This document shows, piece by piece, positions 41,408 through 49,343 of a stretch of DNA of 64,000 nt. The notes under the pieces were generated by a model, which saw only the letters and a list, made by a program, of their open reading frames with translations, made no database searches and was not told where the DNA came from. Where the stretch lies: contig NZ_CP119988.1 of assembly GCF_029338515.1 (NCBI RefSeq), forward strand, positions 124,001 through 188,000. The letters run 5' to 3'. Position numbers and translations under genes: made by a program. Numbering within the stretch: position 1 is the stretch's first letter; every line of letters begins with the position of its first letter. Origin of the DNA: Haloglomus litoreum (GTDB lineage: Archaea > Halobacteriota > Halobacteria > Halobacteriales > Haloarculaceae).

Positions 41408-42169
41408 CTACTGGTAGACCAGGTTGAGCTCGATGTCGTTCGCGGCCGCCAGCAGCACCCCGGAGAGTTCGTCCTCGCAACGGGCCTGCGTGATGCGGTG
41501 GGCCGCCCCGCTGAGGACGATGGAGCCGTGGATGTCCCCGTCGACCGAGATGGGGACGGCGATGGCGTGGACCCCCTCCTGGTTCTCCTGGAAGTTCGTC
41601 GCGTAGCCCCGCTCGCGGATCTCGGCCAGTTCCTCGAACAGCGCCTCCTCGTCGGTGATGGTGTTGCCGGCCCGTTCGGGCAGGCCGTGGCGCTCGATGA
41701 TGGCCGTCACCTCGTCGCGGGTCATCTCCGAGAGGATGGCCTTGCCGCCCGCGGTCGAGTGGAGGTAGAACCGGGAGCCGAGGATGGACTCGCGGTTGAT
41801 CCCCCCCTCGCTGACGACGCCCTCGAGGAAGACGCCGCGACCGTTCTCCTCGGTGAACAGCCAGGACATCTCGCCGGTCTCGTCGGTCACCTCCTGCAGG
41901 ATGGGTTTCGCGGCGTGGTACACCTCGTACTGGTTCAGCGCGTACTCCCCGTGGCTCAGGAACCGGAGCCCGATGTGGTACTGTTCGCCCTTCTTGACGG
42001 CGTAGCCGTGCTCGGCCATCGTGTTGAGGTGCTTGTGGACGGCGCTCTTCGAGAGGCCGAGCCGGTTGGCCAGTTCCGTCACGCCGGCCCCGTTGGTCTC
42101 CTTGAGCGATTCGATGATGGCGAACAACGTCTCGTCCGATTTCACCATCCCCTTGTGTTCGATACCCAT
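41408..42169 (-). CDS. IclR-family transcriptional regulator
   Basis: A 253-residue IclR protein. The N-terminal winged helix is LFAIIESLKETNGAGVTELA plus LGLSKSAVHKHLNTMAEHGY; the effector domain has the typical FYLHSTAGGKAILSEM and ATNFQENQEGVHAIAVPI. It is divergent from the FAH-kinase-enolase operon at 42368 and almost certainly controls it, with a ligand from that pathway. An inverted repeat, CCGTTC-N9-GAACGG, lies between the genes. Confidence 0.93.
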   Translation of the reverse strand: MGIEHKGMVKSDETLFAIIESLKETNGAGVTELANRLGLSKSAVHKHLNTMAEHGYAVKKGEQYHIGLRFLSHGEYALNQYEVYHAAKPILQEVTDETGEMSWLFTEENGRGVFLEGVVSEGGINRESILGSRFYLHSTAGGKAILSEMTRDEVTAIIERHGLPERAGNTITDEEALFEELAEIRERGYATNFQENQEGVHAIAVPISVDGDIHGSIVLSGAAHRITQARCEDELSGVLLAAANDIELNLVYQ

Positions 42170-42259
42170 GTTCTCTCTTGTCACGACATCTCTCCGGGTC
42201 GTATTCAATCCATCGCCGCCGGCCGCCCCCGCGAGGGGCGGGGATGACGCCGGGCACCA

Positions 42260-42280
42260 CCGTTCGTTACCAGAGAACGG
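42260..42280. promoter_or_regulatory. Inverted repeat between IclR and the FAH operon
   Basis: CCGTTC at 42260-42265 and GAACGG at 42275-42280 with a 9-bp spacer form a candidate operator for the adjacent IclR protein. Both divergent starts lie 90 bp away on either side. Confidence 0.35.
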
Positions 42281-42367
42281 ATATGTGGGTCTCCGGCACG
42301 CTCGGCCCCGGTCTCGGGGATCCTGGCACCGGAAGATTGAGGGGGGAGAGCGAGGAGATACGACCGT

Positions 42368-43222
42368 ATGAGGTTCGTCCGCTACGACCAGGACCGGCTC
42401 GGCCTGCTTCGCGAGGAAGGTGTCGTCGATCTCACCGGGCGGCTGGGGCTCGGGTCGGCCGACCCGCTCCGCGAGTACATCGAGGAGGGGTACGACGCGA
42501 GCGAGTACGCCGACGCCCCGCCGGACCACGCCCGCGAGGCCGTCCGGCTGGAGTCGCCCATCCGACGCCCGGGGAAGGTCATCGCCGCGCCGGGCAACTA
42601 CGAGGACCACATCCGCGAGGCCATCGAGGACGAGGACGTCTCGGTCGAGGAGTACTACTCCATCGAGGACTGGGGCTACTTCCTCAAGGCGACCTCCAGC
42701 ATCGTCGGCCCCGAGGACCGCATCGTACTGCCGTTCACCGACCGCCGCTGCGACCACGAGGTGGAACTCGCCTACCTGATGGCCGAGGACGTCAAGGACG
42801 TCGATGCGGCGGACGCGTGGGACCACATCTTCGGGTACACGGTCCTCATCGACGTCTCCGTCCGGGGGGACCAGGACCGCTCCAGCCGGAAGTCCCACGA
42901 CACCTTCACCGTCGTCGGCCCGGCGGTGGTGACCCCCGACGAACTGGGCGACCCGCAGGACCTGCGGATGCAGCTCTCGGTGAACGACGAGGTCCGTCAG
43001 GACGCCAGCACGTCGAACATGATCTACGACTGCGCCGAGTTCGTCCAGTACGCCAGCATCGGGACGACGCTGGAGGCCGGCGACATCCTCACGACCGGGA
43101 CCCCTTCGGGCGTCGGGCCGCTCGCCGACGGCGACACCGTCCACGCCGAGATCGAGGGCATCGGCTCGATGAGCCTGCCGGTCGAGGCGGTCGACGCGAG
43201 CTACCACGACGCCGCCCCCTGA
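42368..43222 (+). CDS. Fumarylacetoacetate hydrolase-family protein
   Basis: A 284-residue FAH-family protein. RPGKVIAAPGNYEDHIREAI and the DHEVELAYLMAEDVKDV segment, with acidic metal ligands, lead to GYTVLIDVSVRGDQDRSSRK; TTGTPSGVGPLADGD closes the core. Members hydrolyse fumarylpyruvate/acylpyruvates, or hydrate/decarboxylate oxo acids of ring-cleavage pathways. Its neighbours, a kinase and an enolase-like protein, make a sugar-acid or hydroxy-acid route equally possible. It leads a plus-strand operon. Confidence 0.92.
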   Translation: MRFVRYDQDRLGLLREEGVVDLTGRLGLGSADPLREYIEEGYDASEYADAPPDHAREAVRLESPIRRPGKVIAAPGNYEDHIREAIEDEDVSVEEYYSIEDWGYFLKATSSIVGPEDRIVLPFTDRRCDHEVELAYLMAEDVKDVDAADAWDHIFGYTVLIDVSVRGDQDRSSRKSHDTFTVVGPAVVTPDELGDPQDLRMQLSVNDEVRQDASTSNMIYDCAEFVQYASIGTTLEAGDILTTGTPSGVGPLADGDTVHAEIEGIGSMSLPVEAVDASYHDAAP

Positions 43223-43225
43223 GCC

Positions 43226-44248
43226 ATGACCGGGACCCAGCTCCGACCGGAGGAGACCCCGGAGTACCTCGCGCGGGCGGGCGTCCTCCCCGACGCTGCG
43301 GGGGCGGCCGTCGAGCGACTCGGCGGCGGCGTCTCGAACGTCGTCCTGCAGGTGACGTGGGACGACGACTGCGCCGTCGTCAAGCAGCCCCGTCCGAACC
43401 TCGCGGTCGAGGACGACTGGCCGGCGGACGTGGTCCGGGTCCACAACGAGGCCGCGGCGGCCCGCGCGTACCGCGAGGTCCTGCGGCGGGTCGACTCCCC
43501 GGCCCGCGTCCCGGGGATCCGCTTCGAGGACGAGTCGACCCACGTCGTCGCGATGGACTGTGCCCCGACGGGCGCCGGGACGTGGAAGTCCGAACTCCTC
43601 GACGGCCGCGTCGACACCGGGGTCGCGGCCGAGCTGGGGCGGGTCCTCGGCGCGGTCCACCGCGTCGCGGCCGACGACGCGTCGCTGGCCGAGCAGTTCG
43701 CCAACGAGCGCCCGTTCGAGCAGCTCCGGATCGACCCGTACCACCGGACGACGGCCGAGCGCCATCCCGACCTCCGCGAGCCCATCCAGCGCGAGATCGA
43801 CCGCATCACCGGTACGCAGCGGACGCTCGTCCACGGCGACTACAGCCCGAAGAACGTCCTCGTCGACCGCGCCGGCGATGCGCCGGTCCCGTGGCTCATC
43901 GACTTCGAGGTCGCCCACTGGGGCGACCCGGCGTTCGACGTGGCCTTCATGCTCAACCACCTGTTCATCAAGTCCGTCCACAACGCCGACCAGCAACACG
44001 AGTACGCGAACGCCGCGTTCGCGTTCTGGGACGCCTACACCGAGCAGGTGCCGTGGGACGTCGAGGCCGAGACGGTGGCCGAACTGGGCATCCTGATGCT
44101 CGCGCGGGTCGACGGGAAGTCGCCCGTCGAGTACGTCGGCGAGGGGCCGACGGCGGCGGCGCTCCGGCGCATCGCCCGCCGGACCATCGAGCACGGGACG
44201 AGCGACATCGACGAGTTCGCGGCGCGCGTCGCCGCGGAGGCACCGTGA
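43226..44248 (+). CDS. Aminoglycoside phosphotransferase-fold small-molecule kinase
   Basis: A 340-residue APH/choline-kinase-fold protein. LVHGDYSPKNVLVD holds the catalytic Asp and metal-binding Asn, and IDFEVAHWGDPAFDVAFML the DFG-like metal-binding Asp. VKQPRPNLAVEDDWPADVVR lies in the N-lobe. The pattern resembles methylthioribose and homoserine kinase-type proteins. It probably phosphorylates a hydroxyl of a metabolite, whose product could be the substrate of the enolase paralogue downstream (GTGA overlap). The substrate is unknown. Confidence 0.88.
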   Translation: MTGTQLRPEETPEYLARAGVLPDAAGAAVERLGGGVSNVVLQVTWDDDCAVVKQPRPNLAVEDDWPADVVRVHNEAAAARAYREVLRRVDSPARVPGIRFEDESTHVVAMDCAPTGAGTWKSELLDGRVDTGVAAELGRVLGAVHRVAADDASLAEQFANERPFEQLRIDPYHRTTAERHPDLREPIQREIDRITGTQRTLVHGDYSPKNVLVDRAGDAPVPWLIDFEVAHWGDPAFDVAFMLNHLFIKSVHNADQQHEYANAAFAFWDAYTEQVPWDVEAETVAELGILMLARVDGKSPVEYVGEGPTAAALRRIARRTIEHGTSDIDEFAARVAAEAP

Positions 44249-45525
44249 CGACCATCGCGTCCGTCGATGCCTGGGAGGTGCTCGACTCGCGGGGCCACCC
44301 GACGGTCCGCGTGGCCGTCGAGACCGCGGGCGGGCGCGGGGTCTTCACCGTCCCTGCCGGCGCGAGCACGGGCACGCACGAGGCGGTCGAACGCCGCGAC
44401 GGGGGGGACCGCTACGGCAGCCTCGGGGTGCGCGAGGCGGTCCGGAACGTCCGCGAGGACCTCGGCCCGCTCGTCGAGGGCCGCGACGTGGCCGACCAGC
44501 AGGGCATCGACGGGGCGCTCGTCGAGTTCGACGGGACCGAGACCCTCTCGAACGTCGGCGGCAACGCCGTCCTCGGGGTCTCGGGCGCGGTCGCCCACGC
44601 CGCGGCCGACACCCGCGACGAACCCCTGTTCGAGTCCCTCGCCCCTGACACCCCCGGCCGCCTGCCGCTCCCGATGGTCAACATCATCAGCGGCGGCCTC
44701 CACGCCGAGGGCGGCGTCGAGATCCAGGACTTCCTCGTGGTGCCGACGGGCGCGGAGACGTTCCCGGGGGCGCTGGAGGCCGTCTGGGCCGTCCGGCGGG
44801 CCGTCCGCGACCGCGTGGCCGCCGACCGCCTCCCGCTGGTCGCCGACGAGGGTGGGTTCGCGCTGCCGTTCGACAGCGTCGAGGCCGCCTTCGACCTGCT
44901 GGTGGCCGGTATCCGCGACGCCGGCTTCGAGCCGGCCCCCGACGAGATGGCCATCGCCGTCGACGTCGCGGCCTCGCACTTCCACGACCCCGACACCGGC
45001 GAGTACGTCCTGGAGACGCTGGACCGCCGGCTCGCACCCGACGAGATGGTCGAACAGGTCGTCGAGTGGGTCGACACCTACCCGGTCGTCTCCGTCGAGG
45101 ACCCGCTCGCCGAGGACGACTGGGCGGGCTGGGAGCAACTCGCCGACCGTATCGCCGACCGCGTCCAGTTGCTCGGCGACGACCTGCTCGTCACCGACGC
45201 CGAGCGGGTCCGGCGTGCCGCCGACGCGGGCGCGGCCAGTGCGGTCCTCGTCAAGCCCAACCAGGCGGGGACGCTCACCCGGGCGACCGACGTCCTCGAG
45301 ACGGCCACCGAGCGCGGCCTGGGCACGGTCGTCTCGGCCCGCTCCGGGGAGACCTGCGACGTGACCATCGCCGACCTGGCGGTCGCGTACGACGCCGGCC
45401 AGATCAAGATCGGCTCGCTCGCCCGCTCGGAGCGCCTGGCGAAGTACAACCGACTCCTCGAACTCGACCACCGGTACGACCCCGGTCTCGCGCGGCCGGC
45501 GGCGCTGCCGCCGTTCGCCGACTGA
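44245..45525 (+). CDS. Enolase paralogue with altered active-site residues
   Basis: A 426-residue enolase-family protein. The N-terminal VLDSRGHPTVRV, GGLHAEGG (H153), VADEGGFA (E202), metal-site D240, SVEDPL (E285), LLGDDLLVT (D312) and VLVKPNQAGTLT (K337) follow the standard order. Two canonical residues differ: the SHRSGET motif is SARSGET (His373 to A365) and the QEFMI Glu is QDFLV (D162). Normal glycolytic enolase needs both, so a different or altered reaction is likely, perhaps on the phosphorylated product of the coupled kinase. The GTG overlaps the kinase stop. Confidence 0.9.
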   Translation: MTTIASVDAWEVLDSRGHPTVRVAVETAGGRGVFTVPAGASTGTHEAVERRDGGDRYGSLGVREAVRNVREDLGPLVEGRDVADQQGIDGALVEFDGTETLSNVGGNAVLGVSGAVAHAAADTRDEPLFESLAPDTPGRLPLPMVNIISGGLHAEGGVEIQDFLVVPTGAETFPGALEAVWAVRRAVRDRVAADRLPLVADEGGFALPFDSVEAAFDLLVAGIRDAGFEPAPDEMAIAVDVAASHFHDPDTGEYVLETLDRRLAPDEMVEQVVEWVDTYPVVSVEDPLAEDDWAGWEQLADRIADRVQLLGDDLLVTDAERVRRAADAGAASAVLVKPNQAGTLTRATDVLETATERGLGTVVSARSGETCDVTIADLAVAYDAGQIKIGSLARSERLAKYNRLLELDHRYDPGLARPAALPPFAD

Positions 45526-45533
45526 GTCGCCGG

Positions 45534-46499
45534 TCAGTCGAGGGCCTCGGGGTTCACGACCGACGCCGGCTCGCCCCCCTCCAGCGCGACACGGATGTTC
45601 TCGGCCGCCTTCCGCCGGAGCTCCCGCTCGCTCTCGACGGAGTGCCACGCGACGTGTGGCGTGCAGACGACGTTCTCCAGGTCGAACAGCGGGTGGTCCG
45701 CCGGCGGCGGCTCCTCGGGGAGGACGTCGAGGCCGGCGGCGGCGATCTCGCCCGTCTCCAGCGCCGCGACGAGCGCGTCGTGGTCCACGATGCCACCCCG
45801 GGCCGTGTTGACGAGGAGGGCCGAATCCCGCATCGCCGCGAACGCCTCGCGGTCGAACAGGCCCTCCGTCTCGGGCGTGAGGGGGGCGTGGATGCTCACG
45901 GCGTCGACGCGCCCCAGCAGGGCCGACAGGTCCTCGACGGGGTCGTGCCCCGCGCTCCGGATCTCTCCGGGGTCGGTGTGGGGGCCGTAGACCAGGACGT
46001 CGAAGCCGACCGCCGCCGCCCGGCGGGCGACCGCGCGCCCGGTCTTGCCGAAGGAGACGACGCCGAGCGTCCGGTCGGCGATGCGGCGCATCGGGTGGCC
46101 GACCTCCACGTCCCACTCGCCGGTCCGCACCGACCGGTCGTAGGCGACGACGTTCCGCGAGAGGGCGAACAGCAGCGCGAGCGCGTGGTCGGAGACCTCC
46201 GGCGTGCAGTAGTCGGGCACGTTCGCGAGCGGGATGCCGCGCTCGGTCAGCGCGGCGATGTCGAAGTTGTCCACGCCGGTCCCGACCCGCGTGACGACCG
46301 CACAGTCGTCGAGCCGGGCGACGTCCTCGCGGGTGAGGTCGTCGAACATCACCGCCAGCGCATCCGCGTCGGGGAACTTCGACCGCACGTCGGACACCGC
46401 CTCCCCGTCGACGAGCGTCACGTCGAGGCCGTCGAACACCGCCCGCTCGACGTCGAGGTCGTCGAAGGTGTGGTCGGTGTACACGACTGTCTGACTCAT
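45534..46499 (-). CDS. D-2-hydroxyacid dehydrogenase (phosphoglycerate-type, second copy)
   Basis: A 321-residue NAD-dependent dehydrogenase of the SerA/hydroxypyruvate-reductase type. LGVVSFGKTGRAVARRAA is the NAD loop (with FGKTGRA in place of GLGxIG), LVNTARGGIVDHDALVAAL holds the Arg, and CTPHVAWHSVESER the His. It converges with the enolase paralogue (8 bp apart) and may act on its product or a related 2-oxo acid. Confidence 0.9.
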   Translation of the reverse strand: MSQTVVYTDHTFDDLDVERAVFDGLDVTLVDGEAVSDVRSKFPDADALAVMFDDLTREDVARLDDCAVVTRVGTGVDNFDIAALTERGIPLANVPDYCTPEVSDHALALLFALSRNVVAYDRSVRTGEWDVEVGHPMRRIADRTLGVVSFGKTGRAVARRAAAVGFDVLVYGPHTDPGEIRSAGHDPVEDLSALLGRVDAVSIHAPLTPETEGLFDREAFAAMRDSALLVNTARGGIVDHDALVAALETGEIAAAGLDVLPEEPPPADHPLFDLENVVCTPHVAWHSVESERELRRKAAENIRVALEGGEPASVVNPEALD

Positions 46500-46821
46500 A
46501 CGGCCGTACGGTCCGTTGGGGGAGGTAAATAGGTTGCTGCGGCGGCGTCCCGGGTGATCACTGCACGATGGGTGCTCCGGCGGATGTCCTGTGTGTCTCG
46601 ATATCATGCATCACGGTCGTTCTCCGTGAGTGAACGGATATCTATCCACCACCGGGTGGTGGACTGGTGACTCGAGCCCTCTCTGTCGACGTGCCTGGGG
46701 CATCGTCGGTGTGGGCTGCTCCCGGAACGCGTTCGCCTGTGGAGAACAGGCCTCCCGGAACTCGGGTGTCTCACCGAACTGAAGAACGTCGTCGGCCTCC
46801 GAGCGGCGCGAACCCGCGTCC
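46500..46821. other. Intergenic stretch without a gene; one hairpin
   Basis: No reading frame with haloarchaeal features is found. A perfect hairpin (CCACCAC, loop CGG, GTGGTGG) lies at 46646-46662, between the start of the hydroxyacid dehydrogenase and the end of the amidase gene. The rest shows no recognised signal; it may carry the amidase terminator and the dehydrogenase promoter. Confidence 0.4.
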
Positions 46822-48288
46822 CTAGCGACCCGGGTAGTCGTCGTGCCACGGCCGGACGCGCTCGAACGCGGCGCTGGCGGCCAGCACGGTGTCGTCGGCG
46901 AACCGGCGGCCCGTGATCTGCAGTCCGACGGGGAGCTCCTCGTCCGTGAGCCCCGCCGGCACGGACGCCGCGGGGTGGCCGGTGAAGTTGCACAGGTAGG
47001 TCGGCGCCCAGCCCAGCAGCGGGTCGACCGGTTCGCCGTCGACCTCCGACGGGCCCAGCGTCTGGGTGCCGTCGTCGGCGTTCTCGACGGGTGGGGCCGA
47101 CACCGTCGGCGAGACGAGGAGGTCGTACTCGGCGAGGAGGCCCTGCAGGGCGTCGTACACCGCGGTCCGGACGGTGTCGGCGGCGAGGTACTCCGTCGCG
47201 CTCAGCTCGACGCCCCGCTCCATCAGCTCGACGAGCTGCGGGCTCACGTCCTCGCGGTGCTCGCCGAGCAGGTCGACGCCGTTCGCCGCCTGGGCGCGGA
47301 CCAGCGCCCCGTAGCTGGCCTCGATCTGCGTCTCCCAGGCGTCGTACAGCTCGTGGTGCGGGCGCTCGAACCCCGGCGAGACGCGCTCGACCGTCGCGCC
47401 CGCCGCCCCGAGGGCGTCGACGGCGTCGTCGACGACCGCCCGGACGGACTCCTCGATGGGGAACACGTCGAAGTCGGGCGTGTAGGCGACGGTCAGGTCG
47501 TCGATGGGCCGGCGCGTCGCGGCCAGGTAGCTCCCCTCCTGGGCGGGGAGACTGAACGGGTCCCGCGGCGAGGGGCGCCCGAGGACGTCGAGCACGAGCG
47601 CGGCCTCCTCGACGGTCCGGGTCATCGGGCCGGTGTGGCCGAAGGGGGTGTGCTTCGAGAACGCGTTCGGGCGCGGGTCGCGCGGGATGCGCCCGAACGA
47701 GGGCTTGAGCCCGTAGACGCCACACCAGGCGGCCGGGATGCGGATGGAGCCGCCGACGTCGCCGCCCATCGTCAGCGGGGCCATCCCCGCGGCGGCCGCG
47801 GCCGCGCTCCCGCCGGAGGAGCCGCCGGCGTTCCGGCCCACGTCGAACGGCGTGCTCGTCGGGCCGAAGATGAGGTTGTCCGTCGTCCCCTTGTGCCCGA
47901 ACTCCGGCGTGTTCGTCTTCCCGATGACGATGGCACCGGCCTCCTTCAGCCGGCGGGTCGAGACGTCGTCGCGCTCGGGGACGAAGTCGGCGAACGGCTT
48001 CGACCCGAACGTCGTCTGCATCCCCTCCGTGAGGTAGCCCAGTTCCTTGATGGCCACCGGGACCCCGTGCAGCGGGCCGACCGCCTCGCCGGCCTCGAGT
48101 GCCCGCTCGGCCTCCCGGGCCCGTTCCCGGGCGTGGTCCGGGTAGAGCGCGGTGAAGGCGTTGAGCGCGTCGTTGCGCCGTTCGATGCGGTCCAGGTGGG
48201 CGTCGACGACCTCCACGGGGGAGAGGTCGCCGCGCCGGATGCGGAGTGCGAGTTCCGTGGCCGGGGTGAAGCACAGCTGGGTCGACAT
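46822..48288 (-). CDS. Amidase (amidase signature family)
   Basis: A 488-residue amidase of the Ser-cisSer-Lys class. The Lys is in VPVAIKELGYLTEG, and the signature GGSSGGSAAAAAAGMAPLTM with GGDVGGSIRIPAAWCG holds the cis-Ser and nucleophilic Ser. The family also includes GatA, but length, the WCGVYGLKPSFGRIPR stretch and lack of GatB nearby point to a catabolic amidase for arylacetamides or similar. It is divergent from the second IclR gene, which probably controls it. Confidence 0.93.
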   Translation of the reverse strand: MSTQLCFTPATELALRIRRGDLSPVEVVDAHLDRIERRNDALNAFTALYPDHARERAREAERALEAGEAVGPLHGVPVAIKELGYLTEGMQTTFGSKPFADFVPERDDVSTRRLKEAGAIVIGKTNTPEFGHKGTTDNLIFGPTSTPFDVGRNAGGSSGGSAAAAAAGMAPLTMGGDVGGSIRIPAAWCGVYGLKPSFGRIPRDPRPNAFSKHTPFGHTGPMTRTVEEAALVLDVLGRPSPRDPFSLPAQEGSYLAATRRPIDDLTVAYTPDFDVFPIEESVRAVVDDAVDALGAAGATVERVSPGFERPHHELYDAWETQIEASYGALVRAQAANGVDLLGEHREDVSPQLVELMERGVELSATEYLAADTVRTAVYDALQGLLAEYDLLVSPTVSAPPVENADDGTQTLGPSEVDGEPVDPLLGWAPTYLCNFTGHPAASVPAGLTDEELPVGLQITGRRFADDTVLAASAAFERVRPWHDDYPGR

Positions 48289-48340
48289 AGCAGGGACCAC
48301 AGCGAACACCGACAAAAATCGGCACCTACTCGCAAAGATT

Positions 48341-48366
48341 GCCGGATGGGGCTCGGTCCGTCCGGC
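48341..48366. promoter_or_regulatory. Imperfect inverted repeat between amidase and IclR genes
   Basis: GCCGGATGG at 48341-48349 and CCGTCCGGC at 48358-48366 pair at eight of nine positions, in the region shared by the divergent amidase and IclR promoters. It is a candidate IclR operator, by position only. Confidence 0.3.
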
Positions 48367-48459
48367 GTTCTACACAGTCGAACGGCCGCGGTGAGCGGGC
48401 CACGCGGGGCGTTCGGCCCGGCGAAATACTGAATAGCCGGCCCCTCTCTATCCCGTCAC

Positions 48460-49227
48460 ATGGCAACGACCCGCACGAGCAGGCGGCCGGTGCAGTCGGT
48501 CGAGACGACGTTCTCCCTGCTCGAACACCTGCGAACGGCCGATGGGGCGACACTGAGCGCGCTCGCGGACGAGTTCGACCTCGCGAAGAGTACCATCCAC
48601 CGGCACCTGAAGACGCTCGAGCAGCGGGGCTACGTCGTCGAGGAACACGACGTCTACTACCCGAGCCTCCGGTTCGTCGACCTCGGGGAGTACGCCCGGA
48701 CCCGGCGCCCCGCCTACGAGGAGGCGGGGCGGAAGGTCGAGAAGCTCGCCGACCTGACCGGCGAGCAGGCCGGATTCGCGACCGAGGAGCACGAGCGGGC
48801 GGTCCTCGTCCATCGGTGCATCGGCGAGAACGCGGTCCGGGCCGACTCACATCTCGGCAAGCGCTTCCCGCTCCACGCTACCGCGGCCGGGAAGGCCGTC
48901 CTCGCGTCCCTGCCCGCGCGCCGGGTCGAGCGCATCATCGAGACGCACGGGCTGGCGGAGTACACCCCGAACACCACCACCGACCCGGACGCGCTGCGCG
49001 AGGAACTCGACCGCATCCGGGCGGAGGGCATCGCGTTCAACCGGGCGGAGTTCATCGAGGGGCTCCACGCCCTCGCCGTCCCGGTGCACTCGGTGGACGA
49101 CGAACTGCTCGGGGCGCTGACCATCTCTGGCCCTGGCCACCGCTTCCAGGGGGAGTACTACCGCGAGGAACTGCCCGACGTGCTGCTGGAGGCCGCCAAC
49201 GAGCTCGAACTCGACACCCGGTACTGA
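48460..49227 (+). CDS. IclR-family transcriptional regulator (second copy)
   Basis: A 255-residue IclR protein. The winged helix includes FSLLEHLRTADGATLSALAD and LAKSTIHRHLKTLEQRGYVV; the effector domain has FPLHATAAGKAVLASLPARR and FNRAEFIEGLHALAVPV. It differs from the copy at 41408 and faces the amidase gene, suggesting control of amide use. The effector ligand is not known. Confidence 0.93.
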   Translation: MATTRTSRRPVQSVETTFSLLEHLRTADGATLSALADEFDLAKSTIHRHLKTLEQRGYVVEEHDVYYPSLRFVDLGEYARTRRPAYEEAGRKVEKLADLTGEQAGFATEEHERAVLVHRCIGENAVRADSHLGKRFPLHATAAGKAVLASLPARRVERIIETHGLAEYTPNTTTDPDALREELDRIRAEGIAFNRAEFIEGLHALAVPVHSVDDELLGALTISGPGHRFQGEYYREELPDVLLEAANELELDTRY

Positions 49228-49343
49228 AGCGGGACCGCTCACCCGCAGCGGGGCTGTCCGGGTGGCGGAACGTTCCGATTCGATAGAGTCGAACGGTCGA
49301 CGACGGTCGCCGCCGCGCGTGGACAGTCGTCCAGTCCCTGCCG

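Noticed and set aside
44245-45525. Housekeeping enolase
   Set aside because: The catalytic His is Ala and a Glu is Asp, and the gene is coupled to a catabolic-type operon.
46822-48288. GatA subunit of aspartyl/glutamyl-tRNA amidotransferase
   Set aside because: No GatB or GatC nearby, and the gene faces an IclR regulator as in catabolic amidases.
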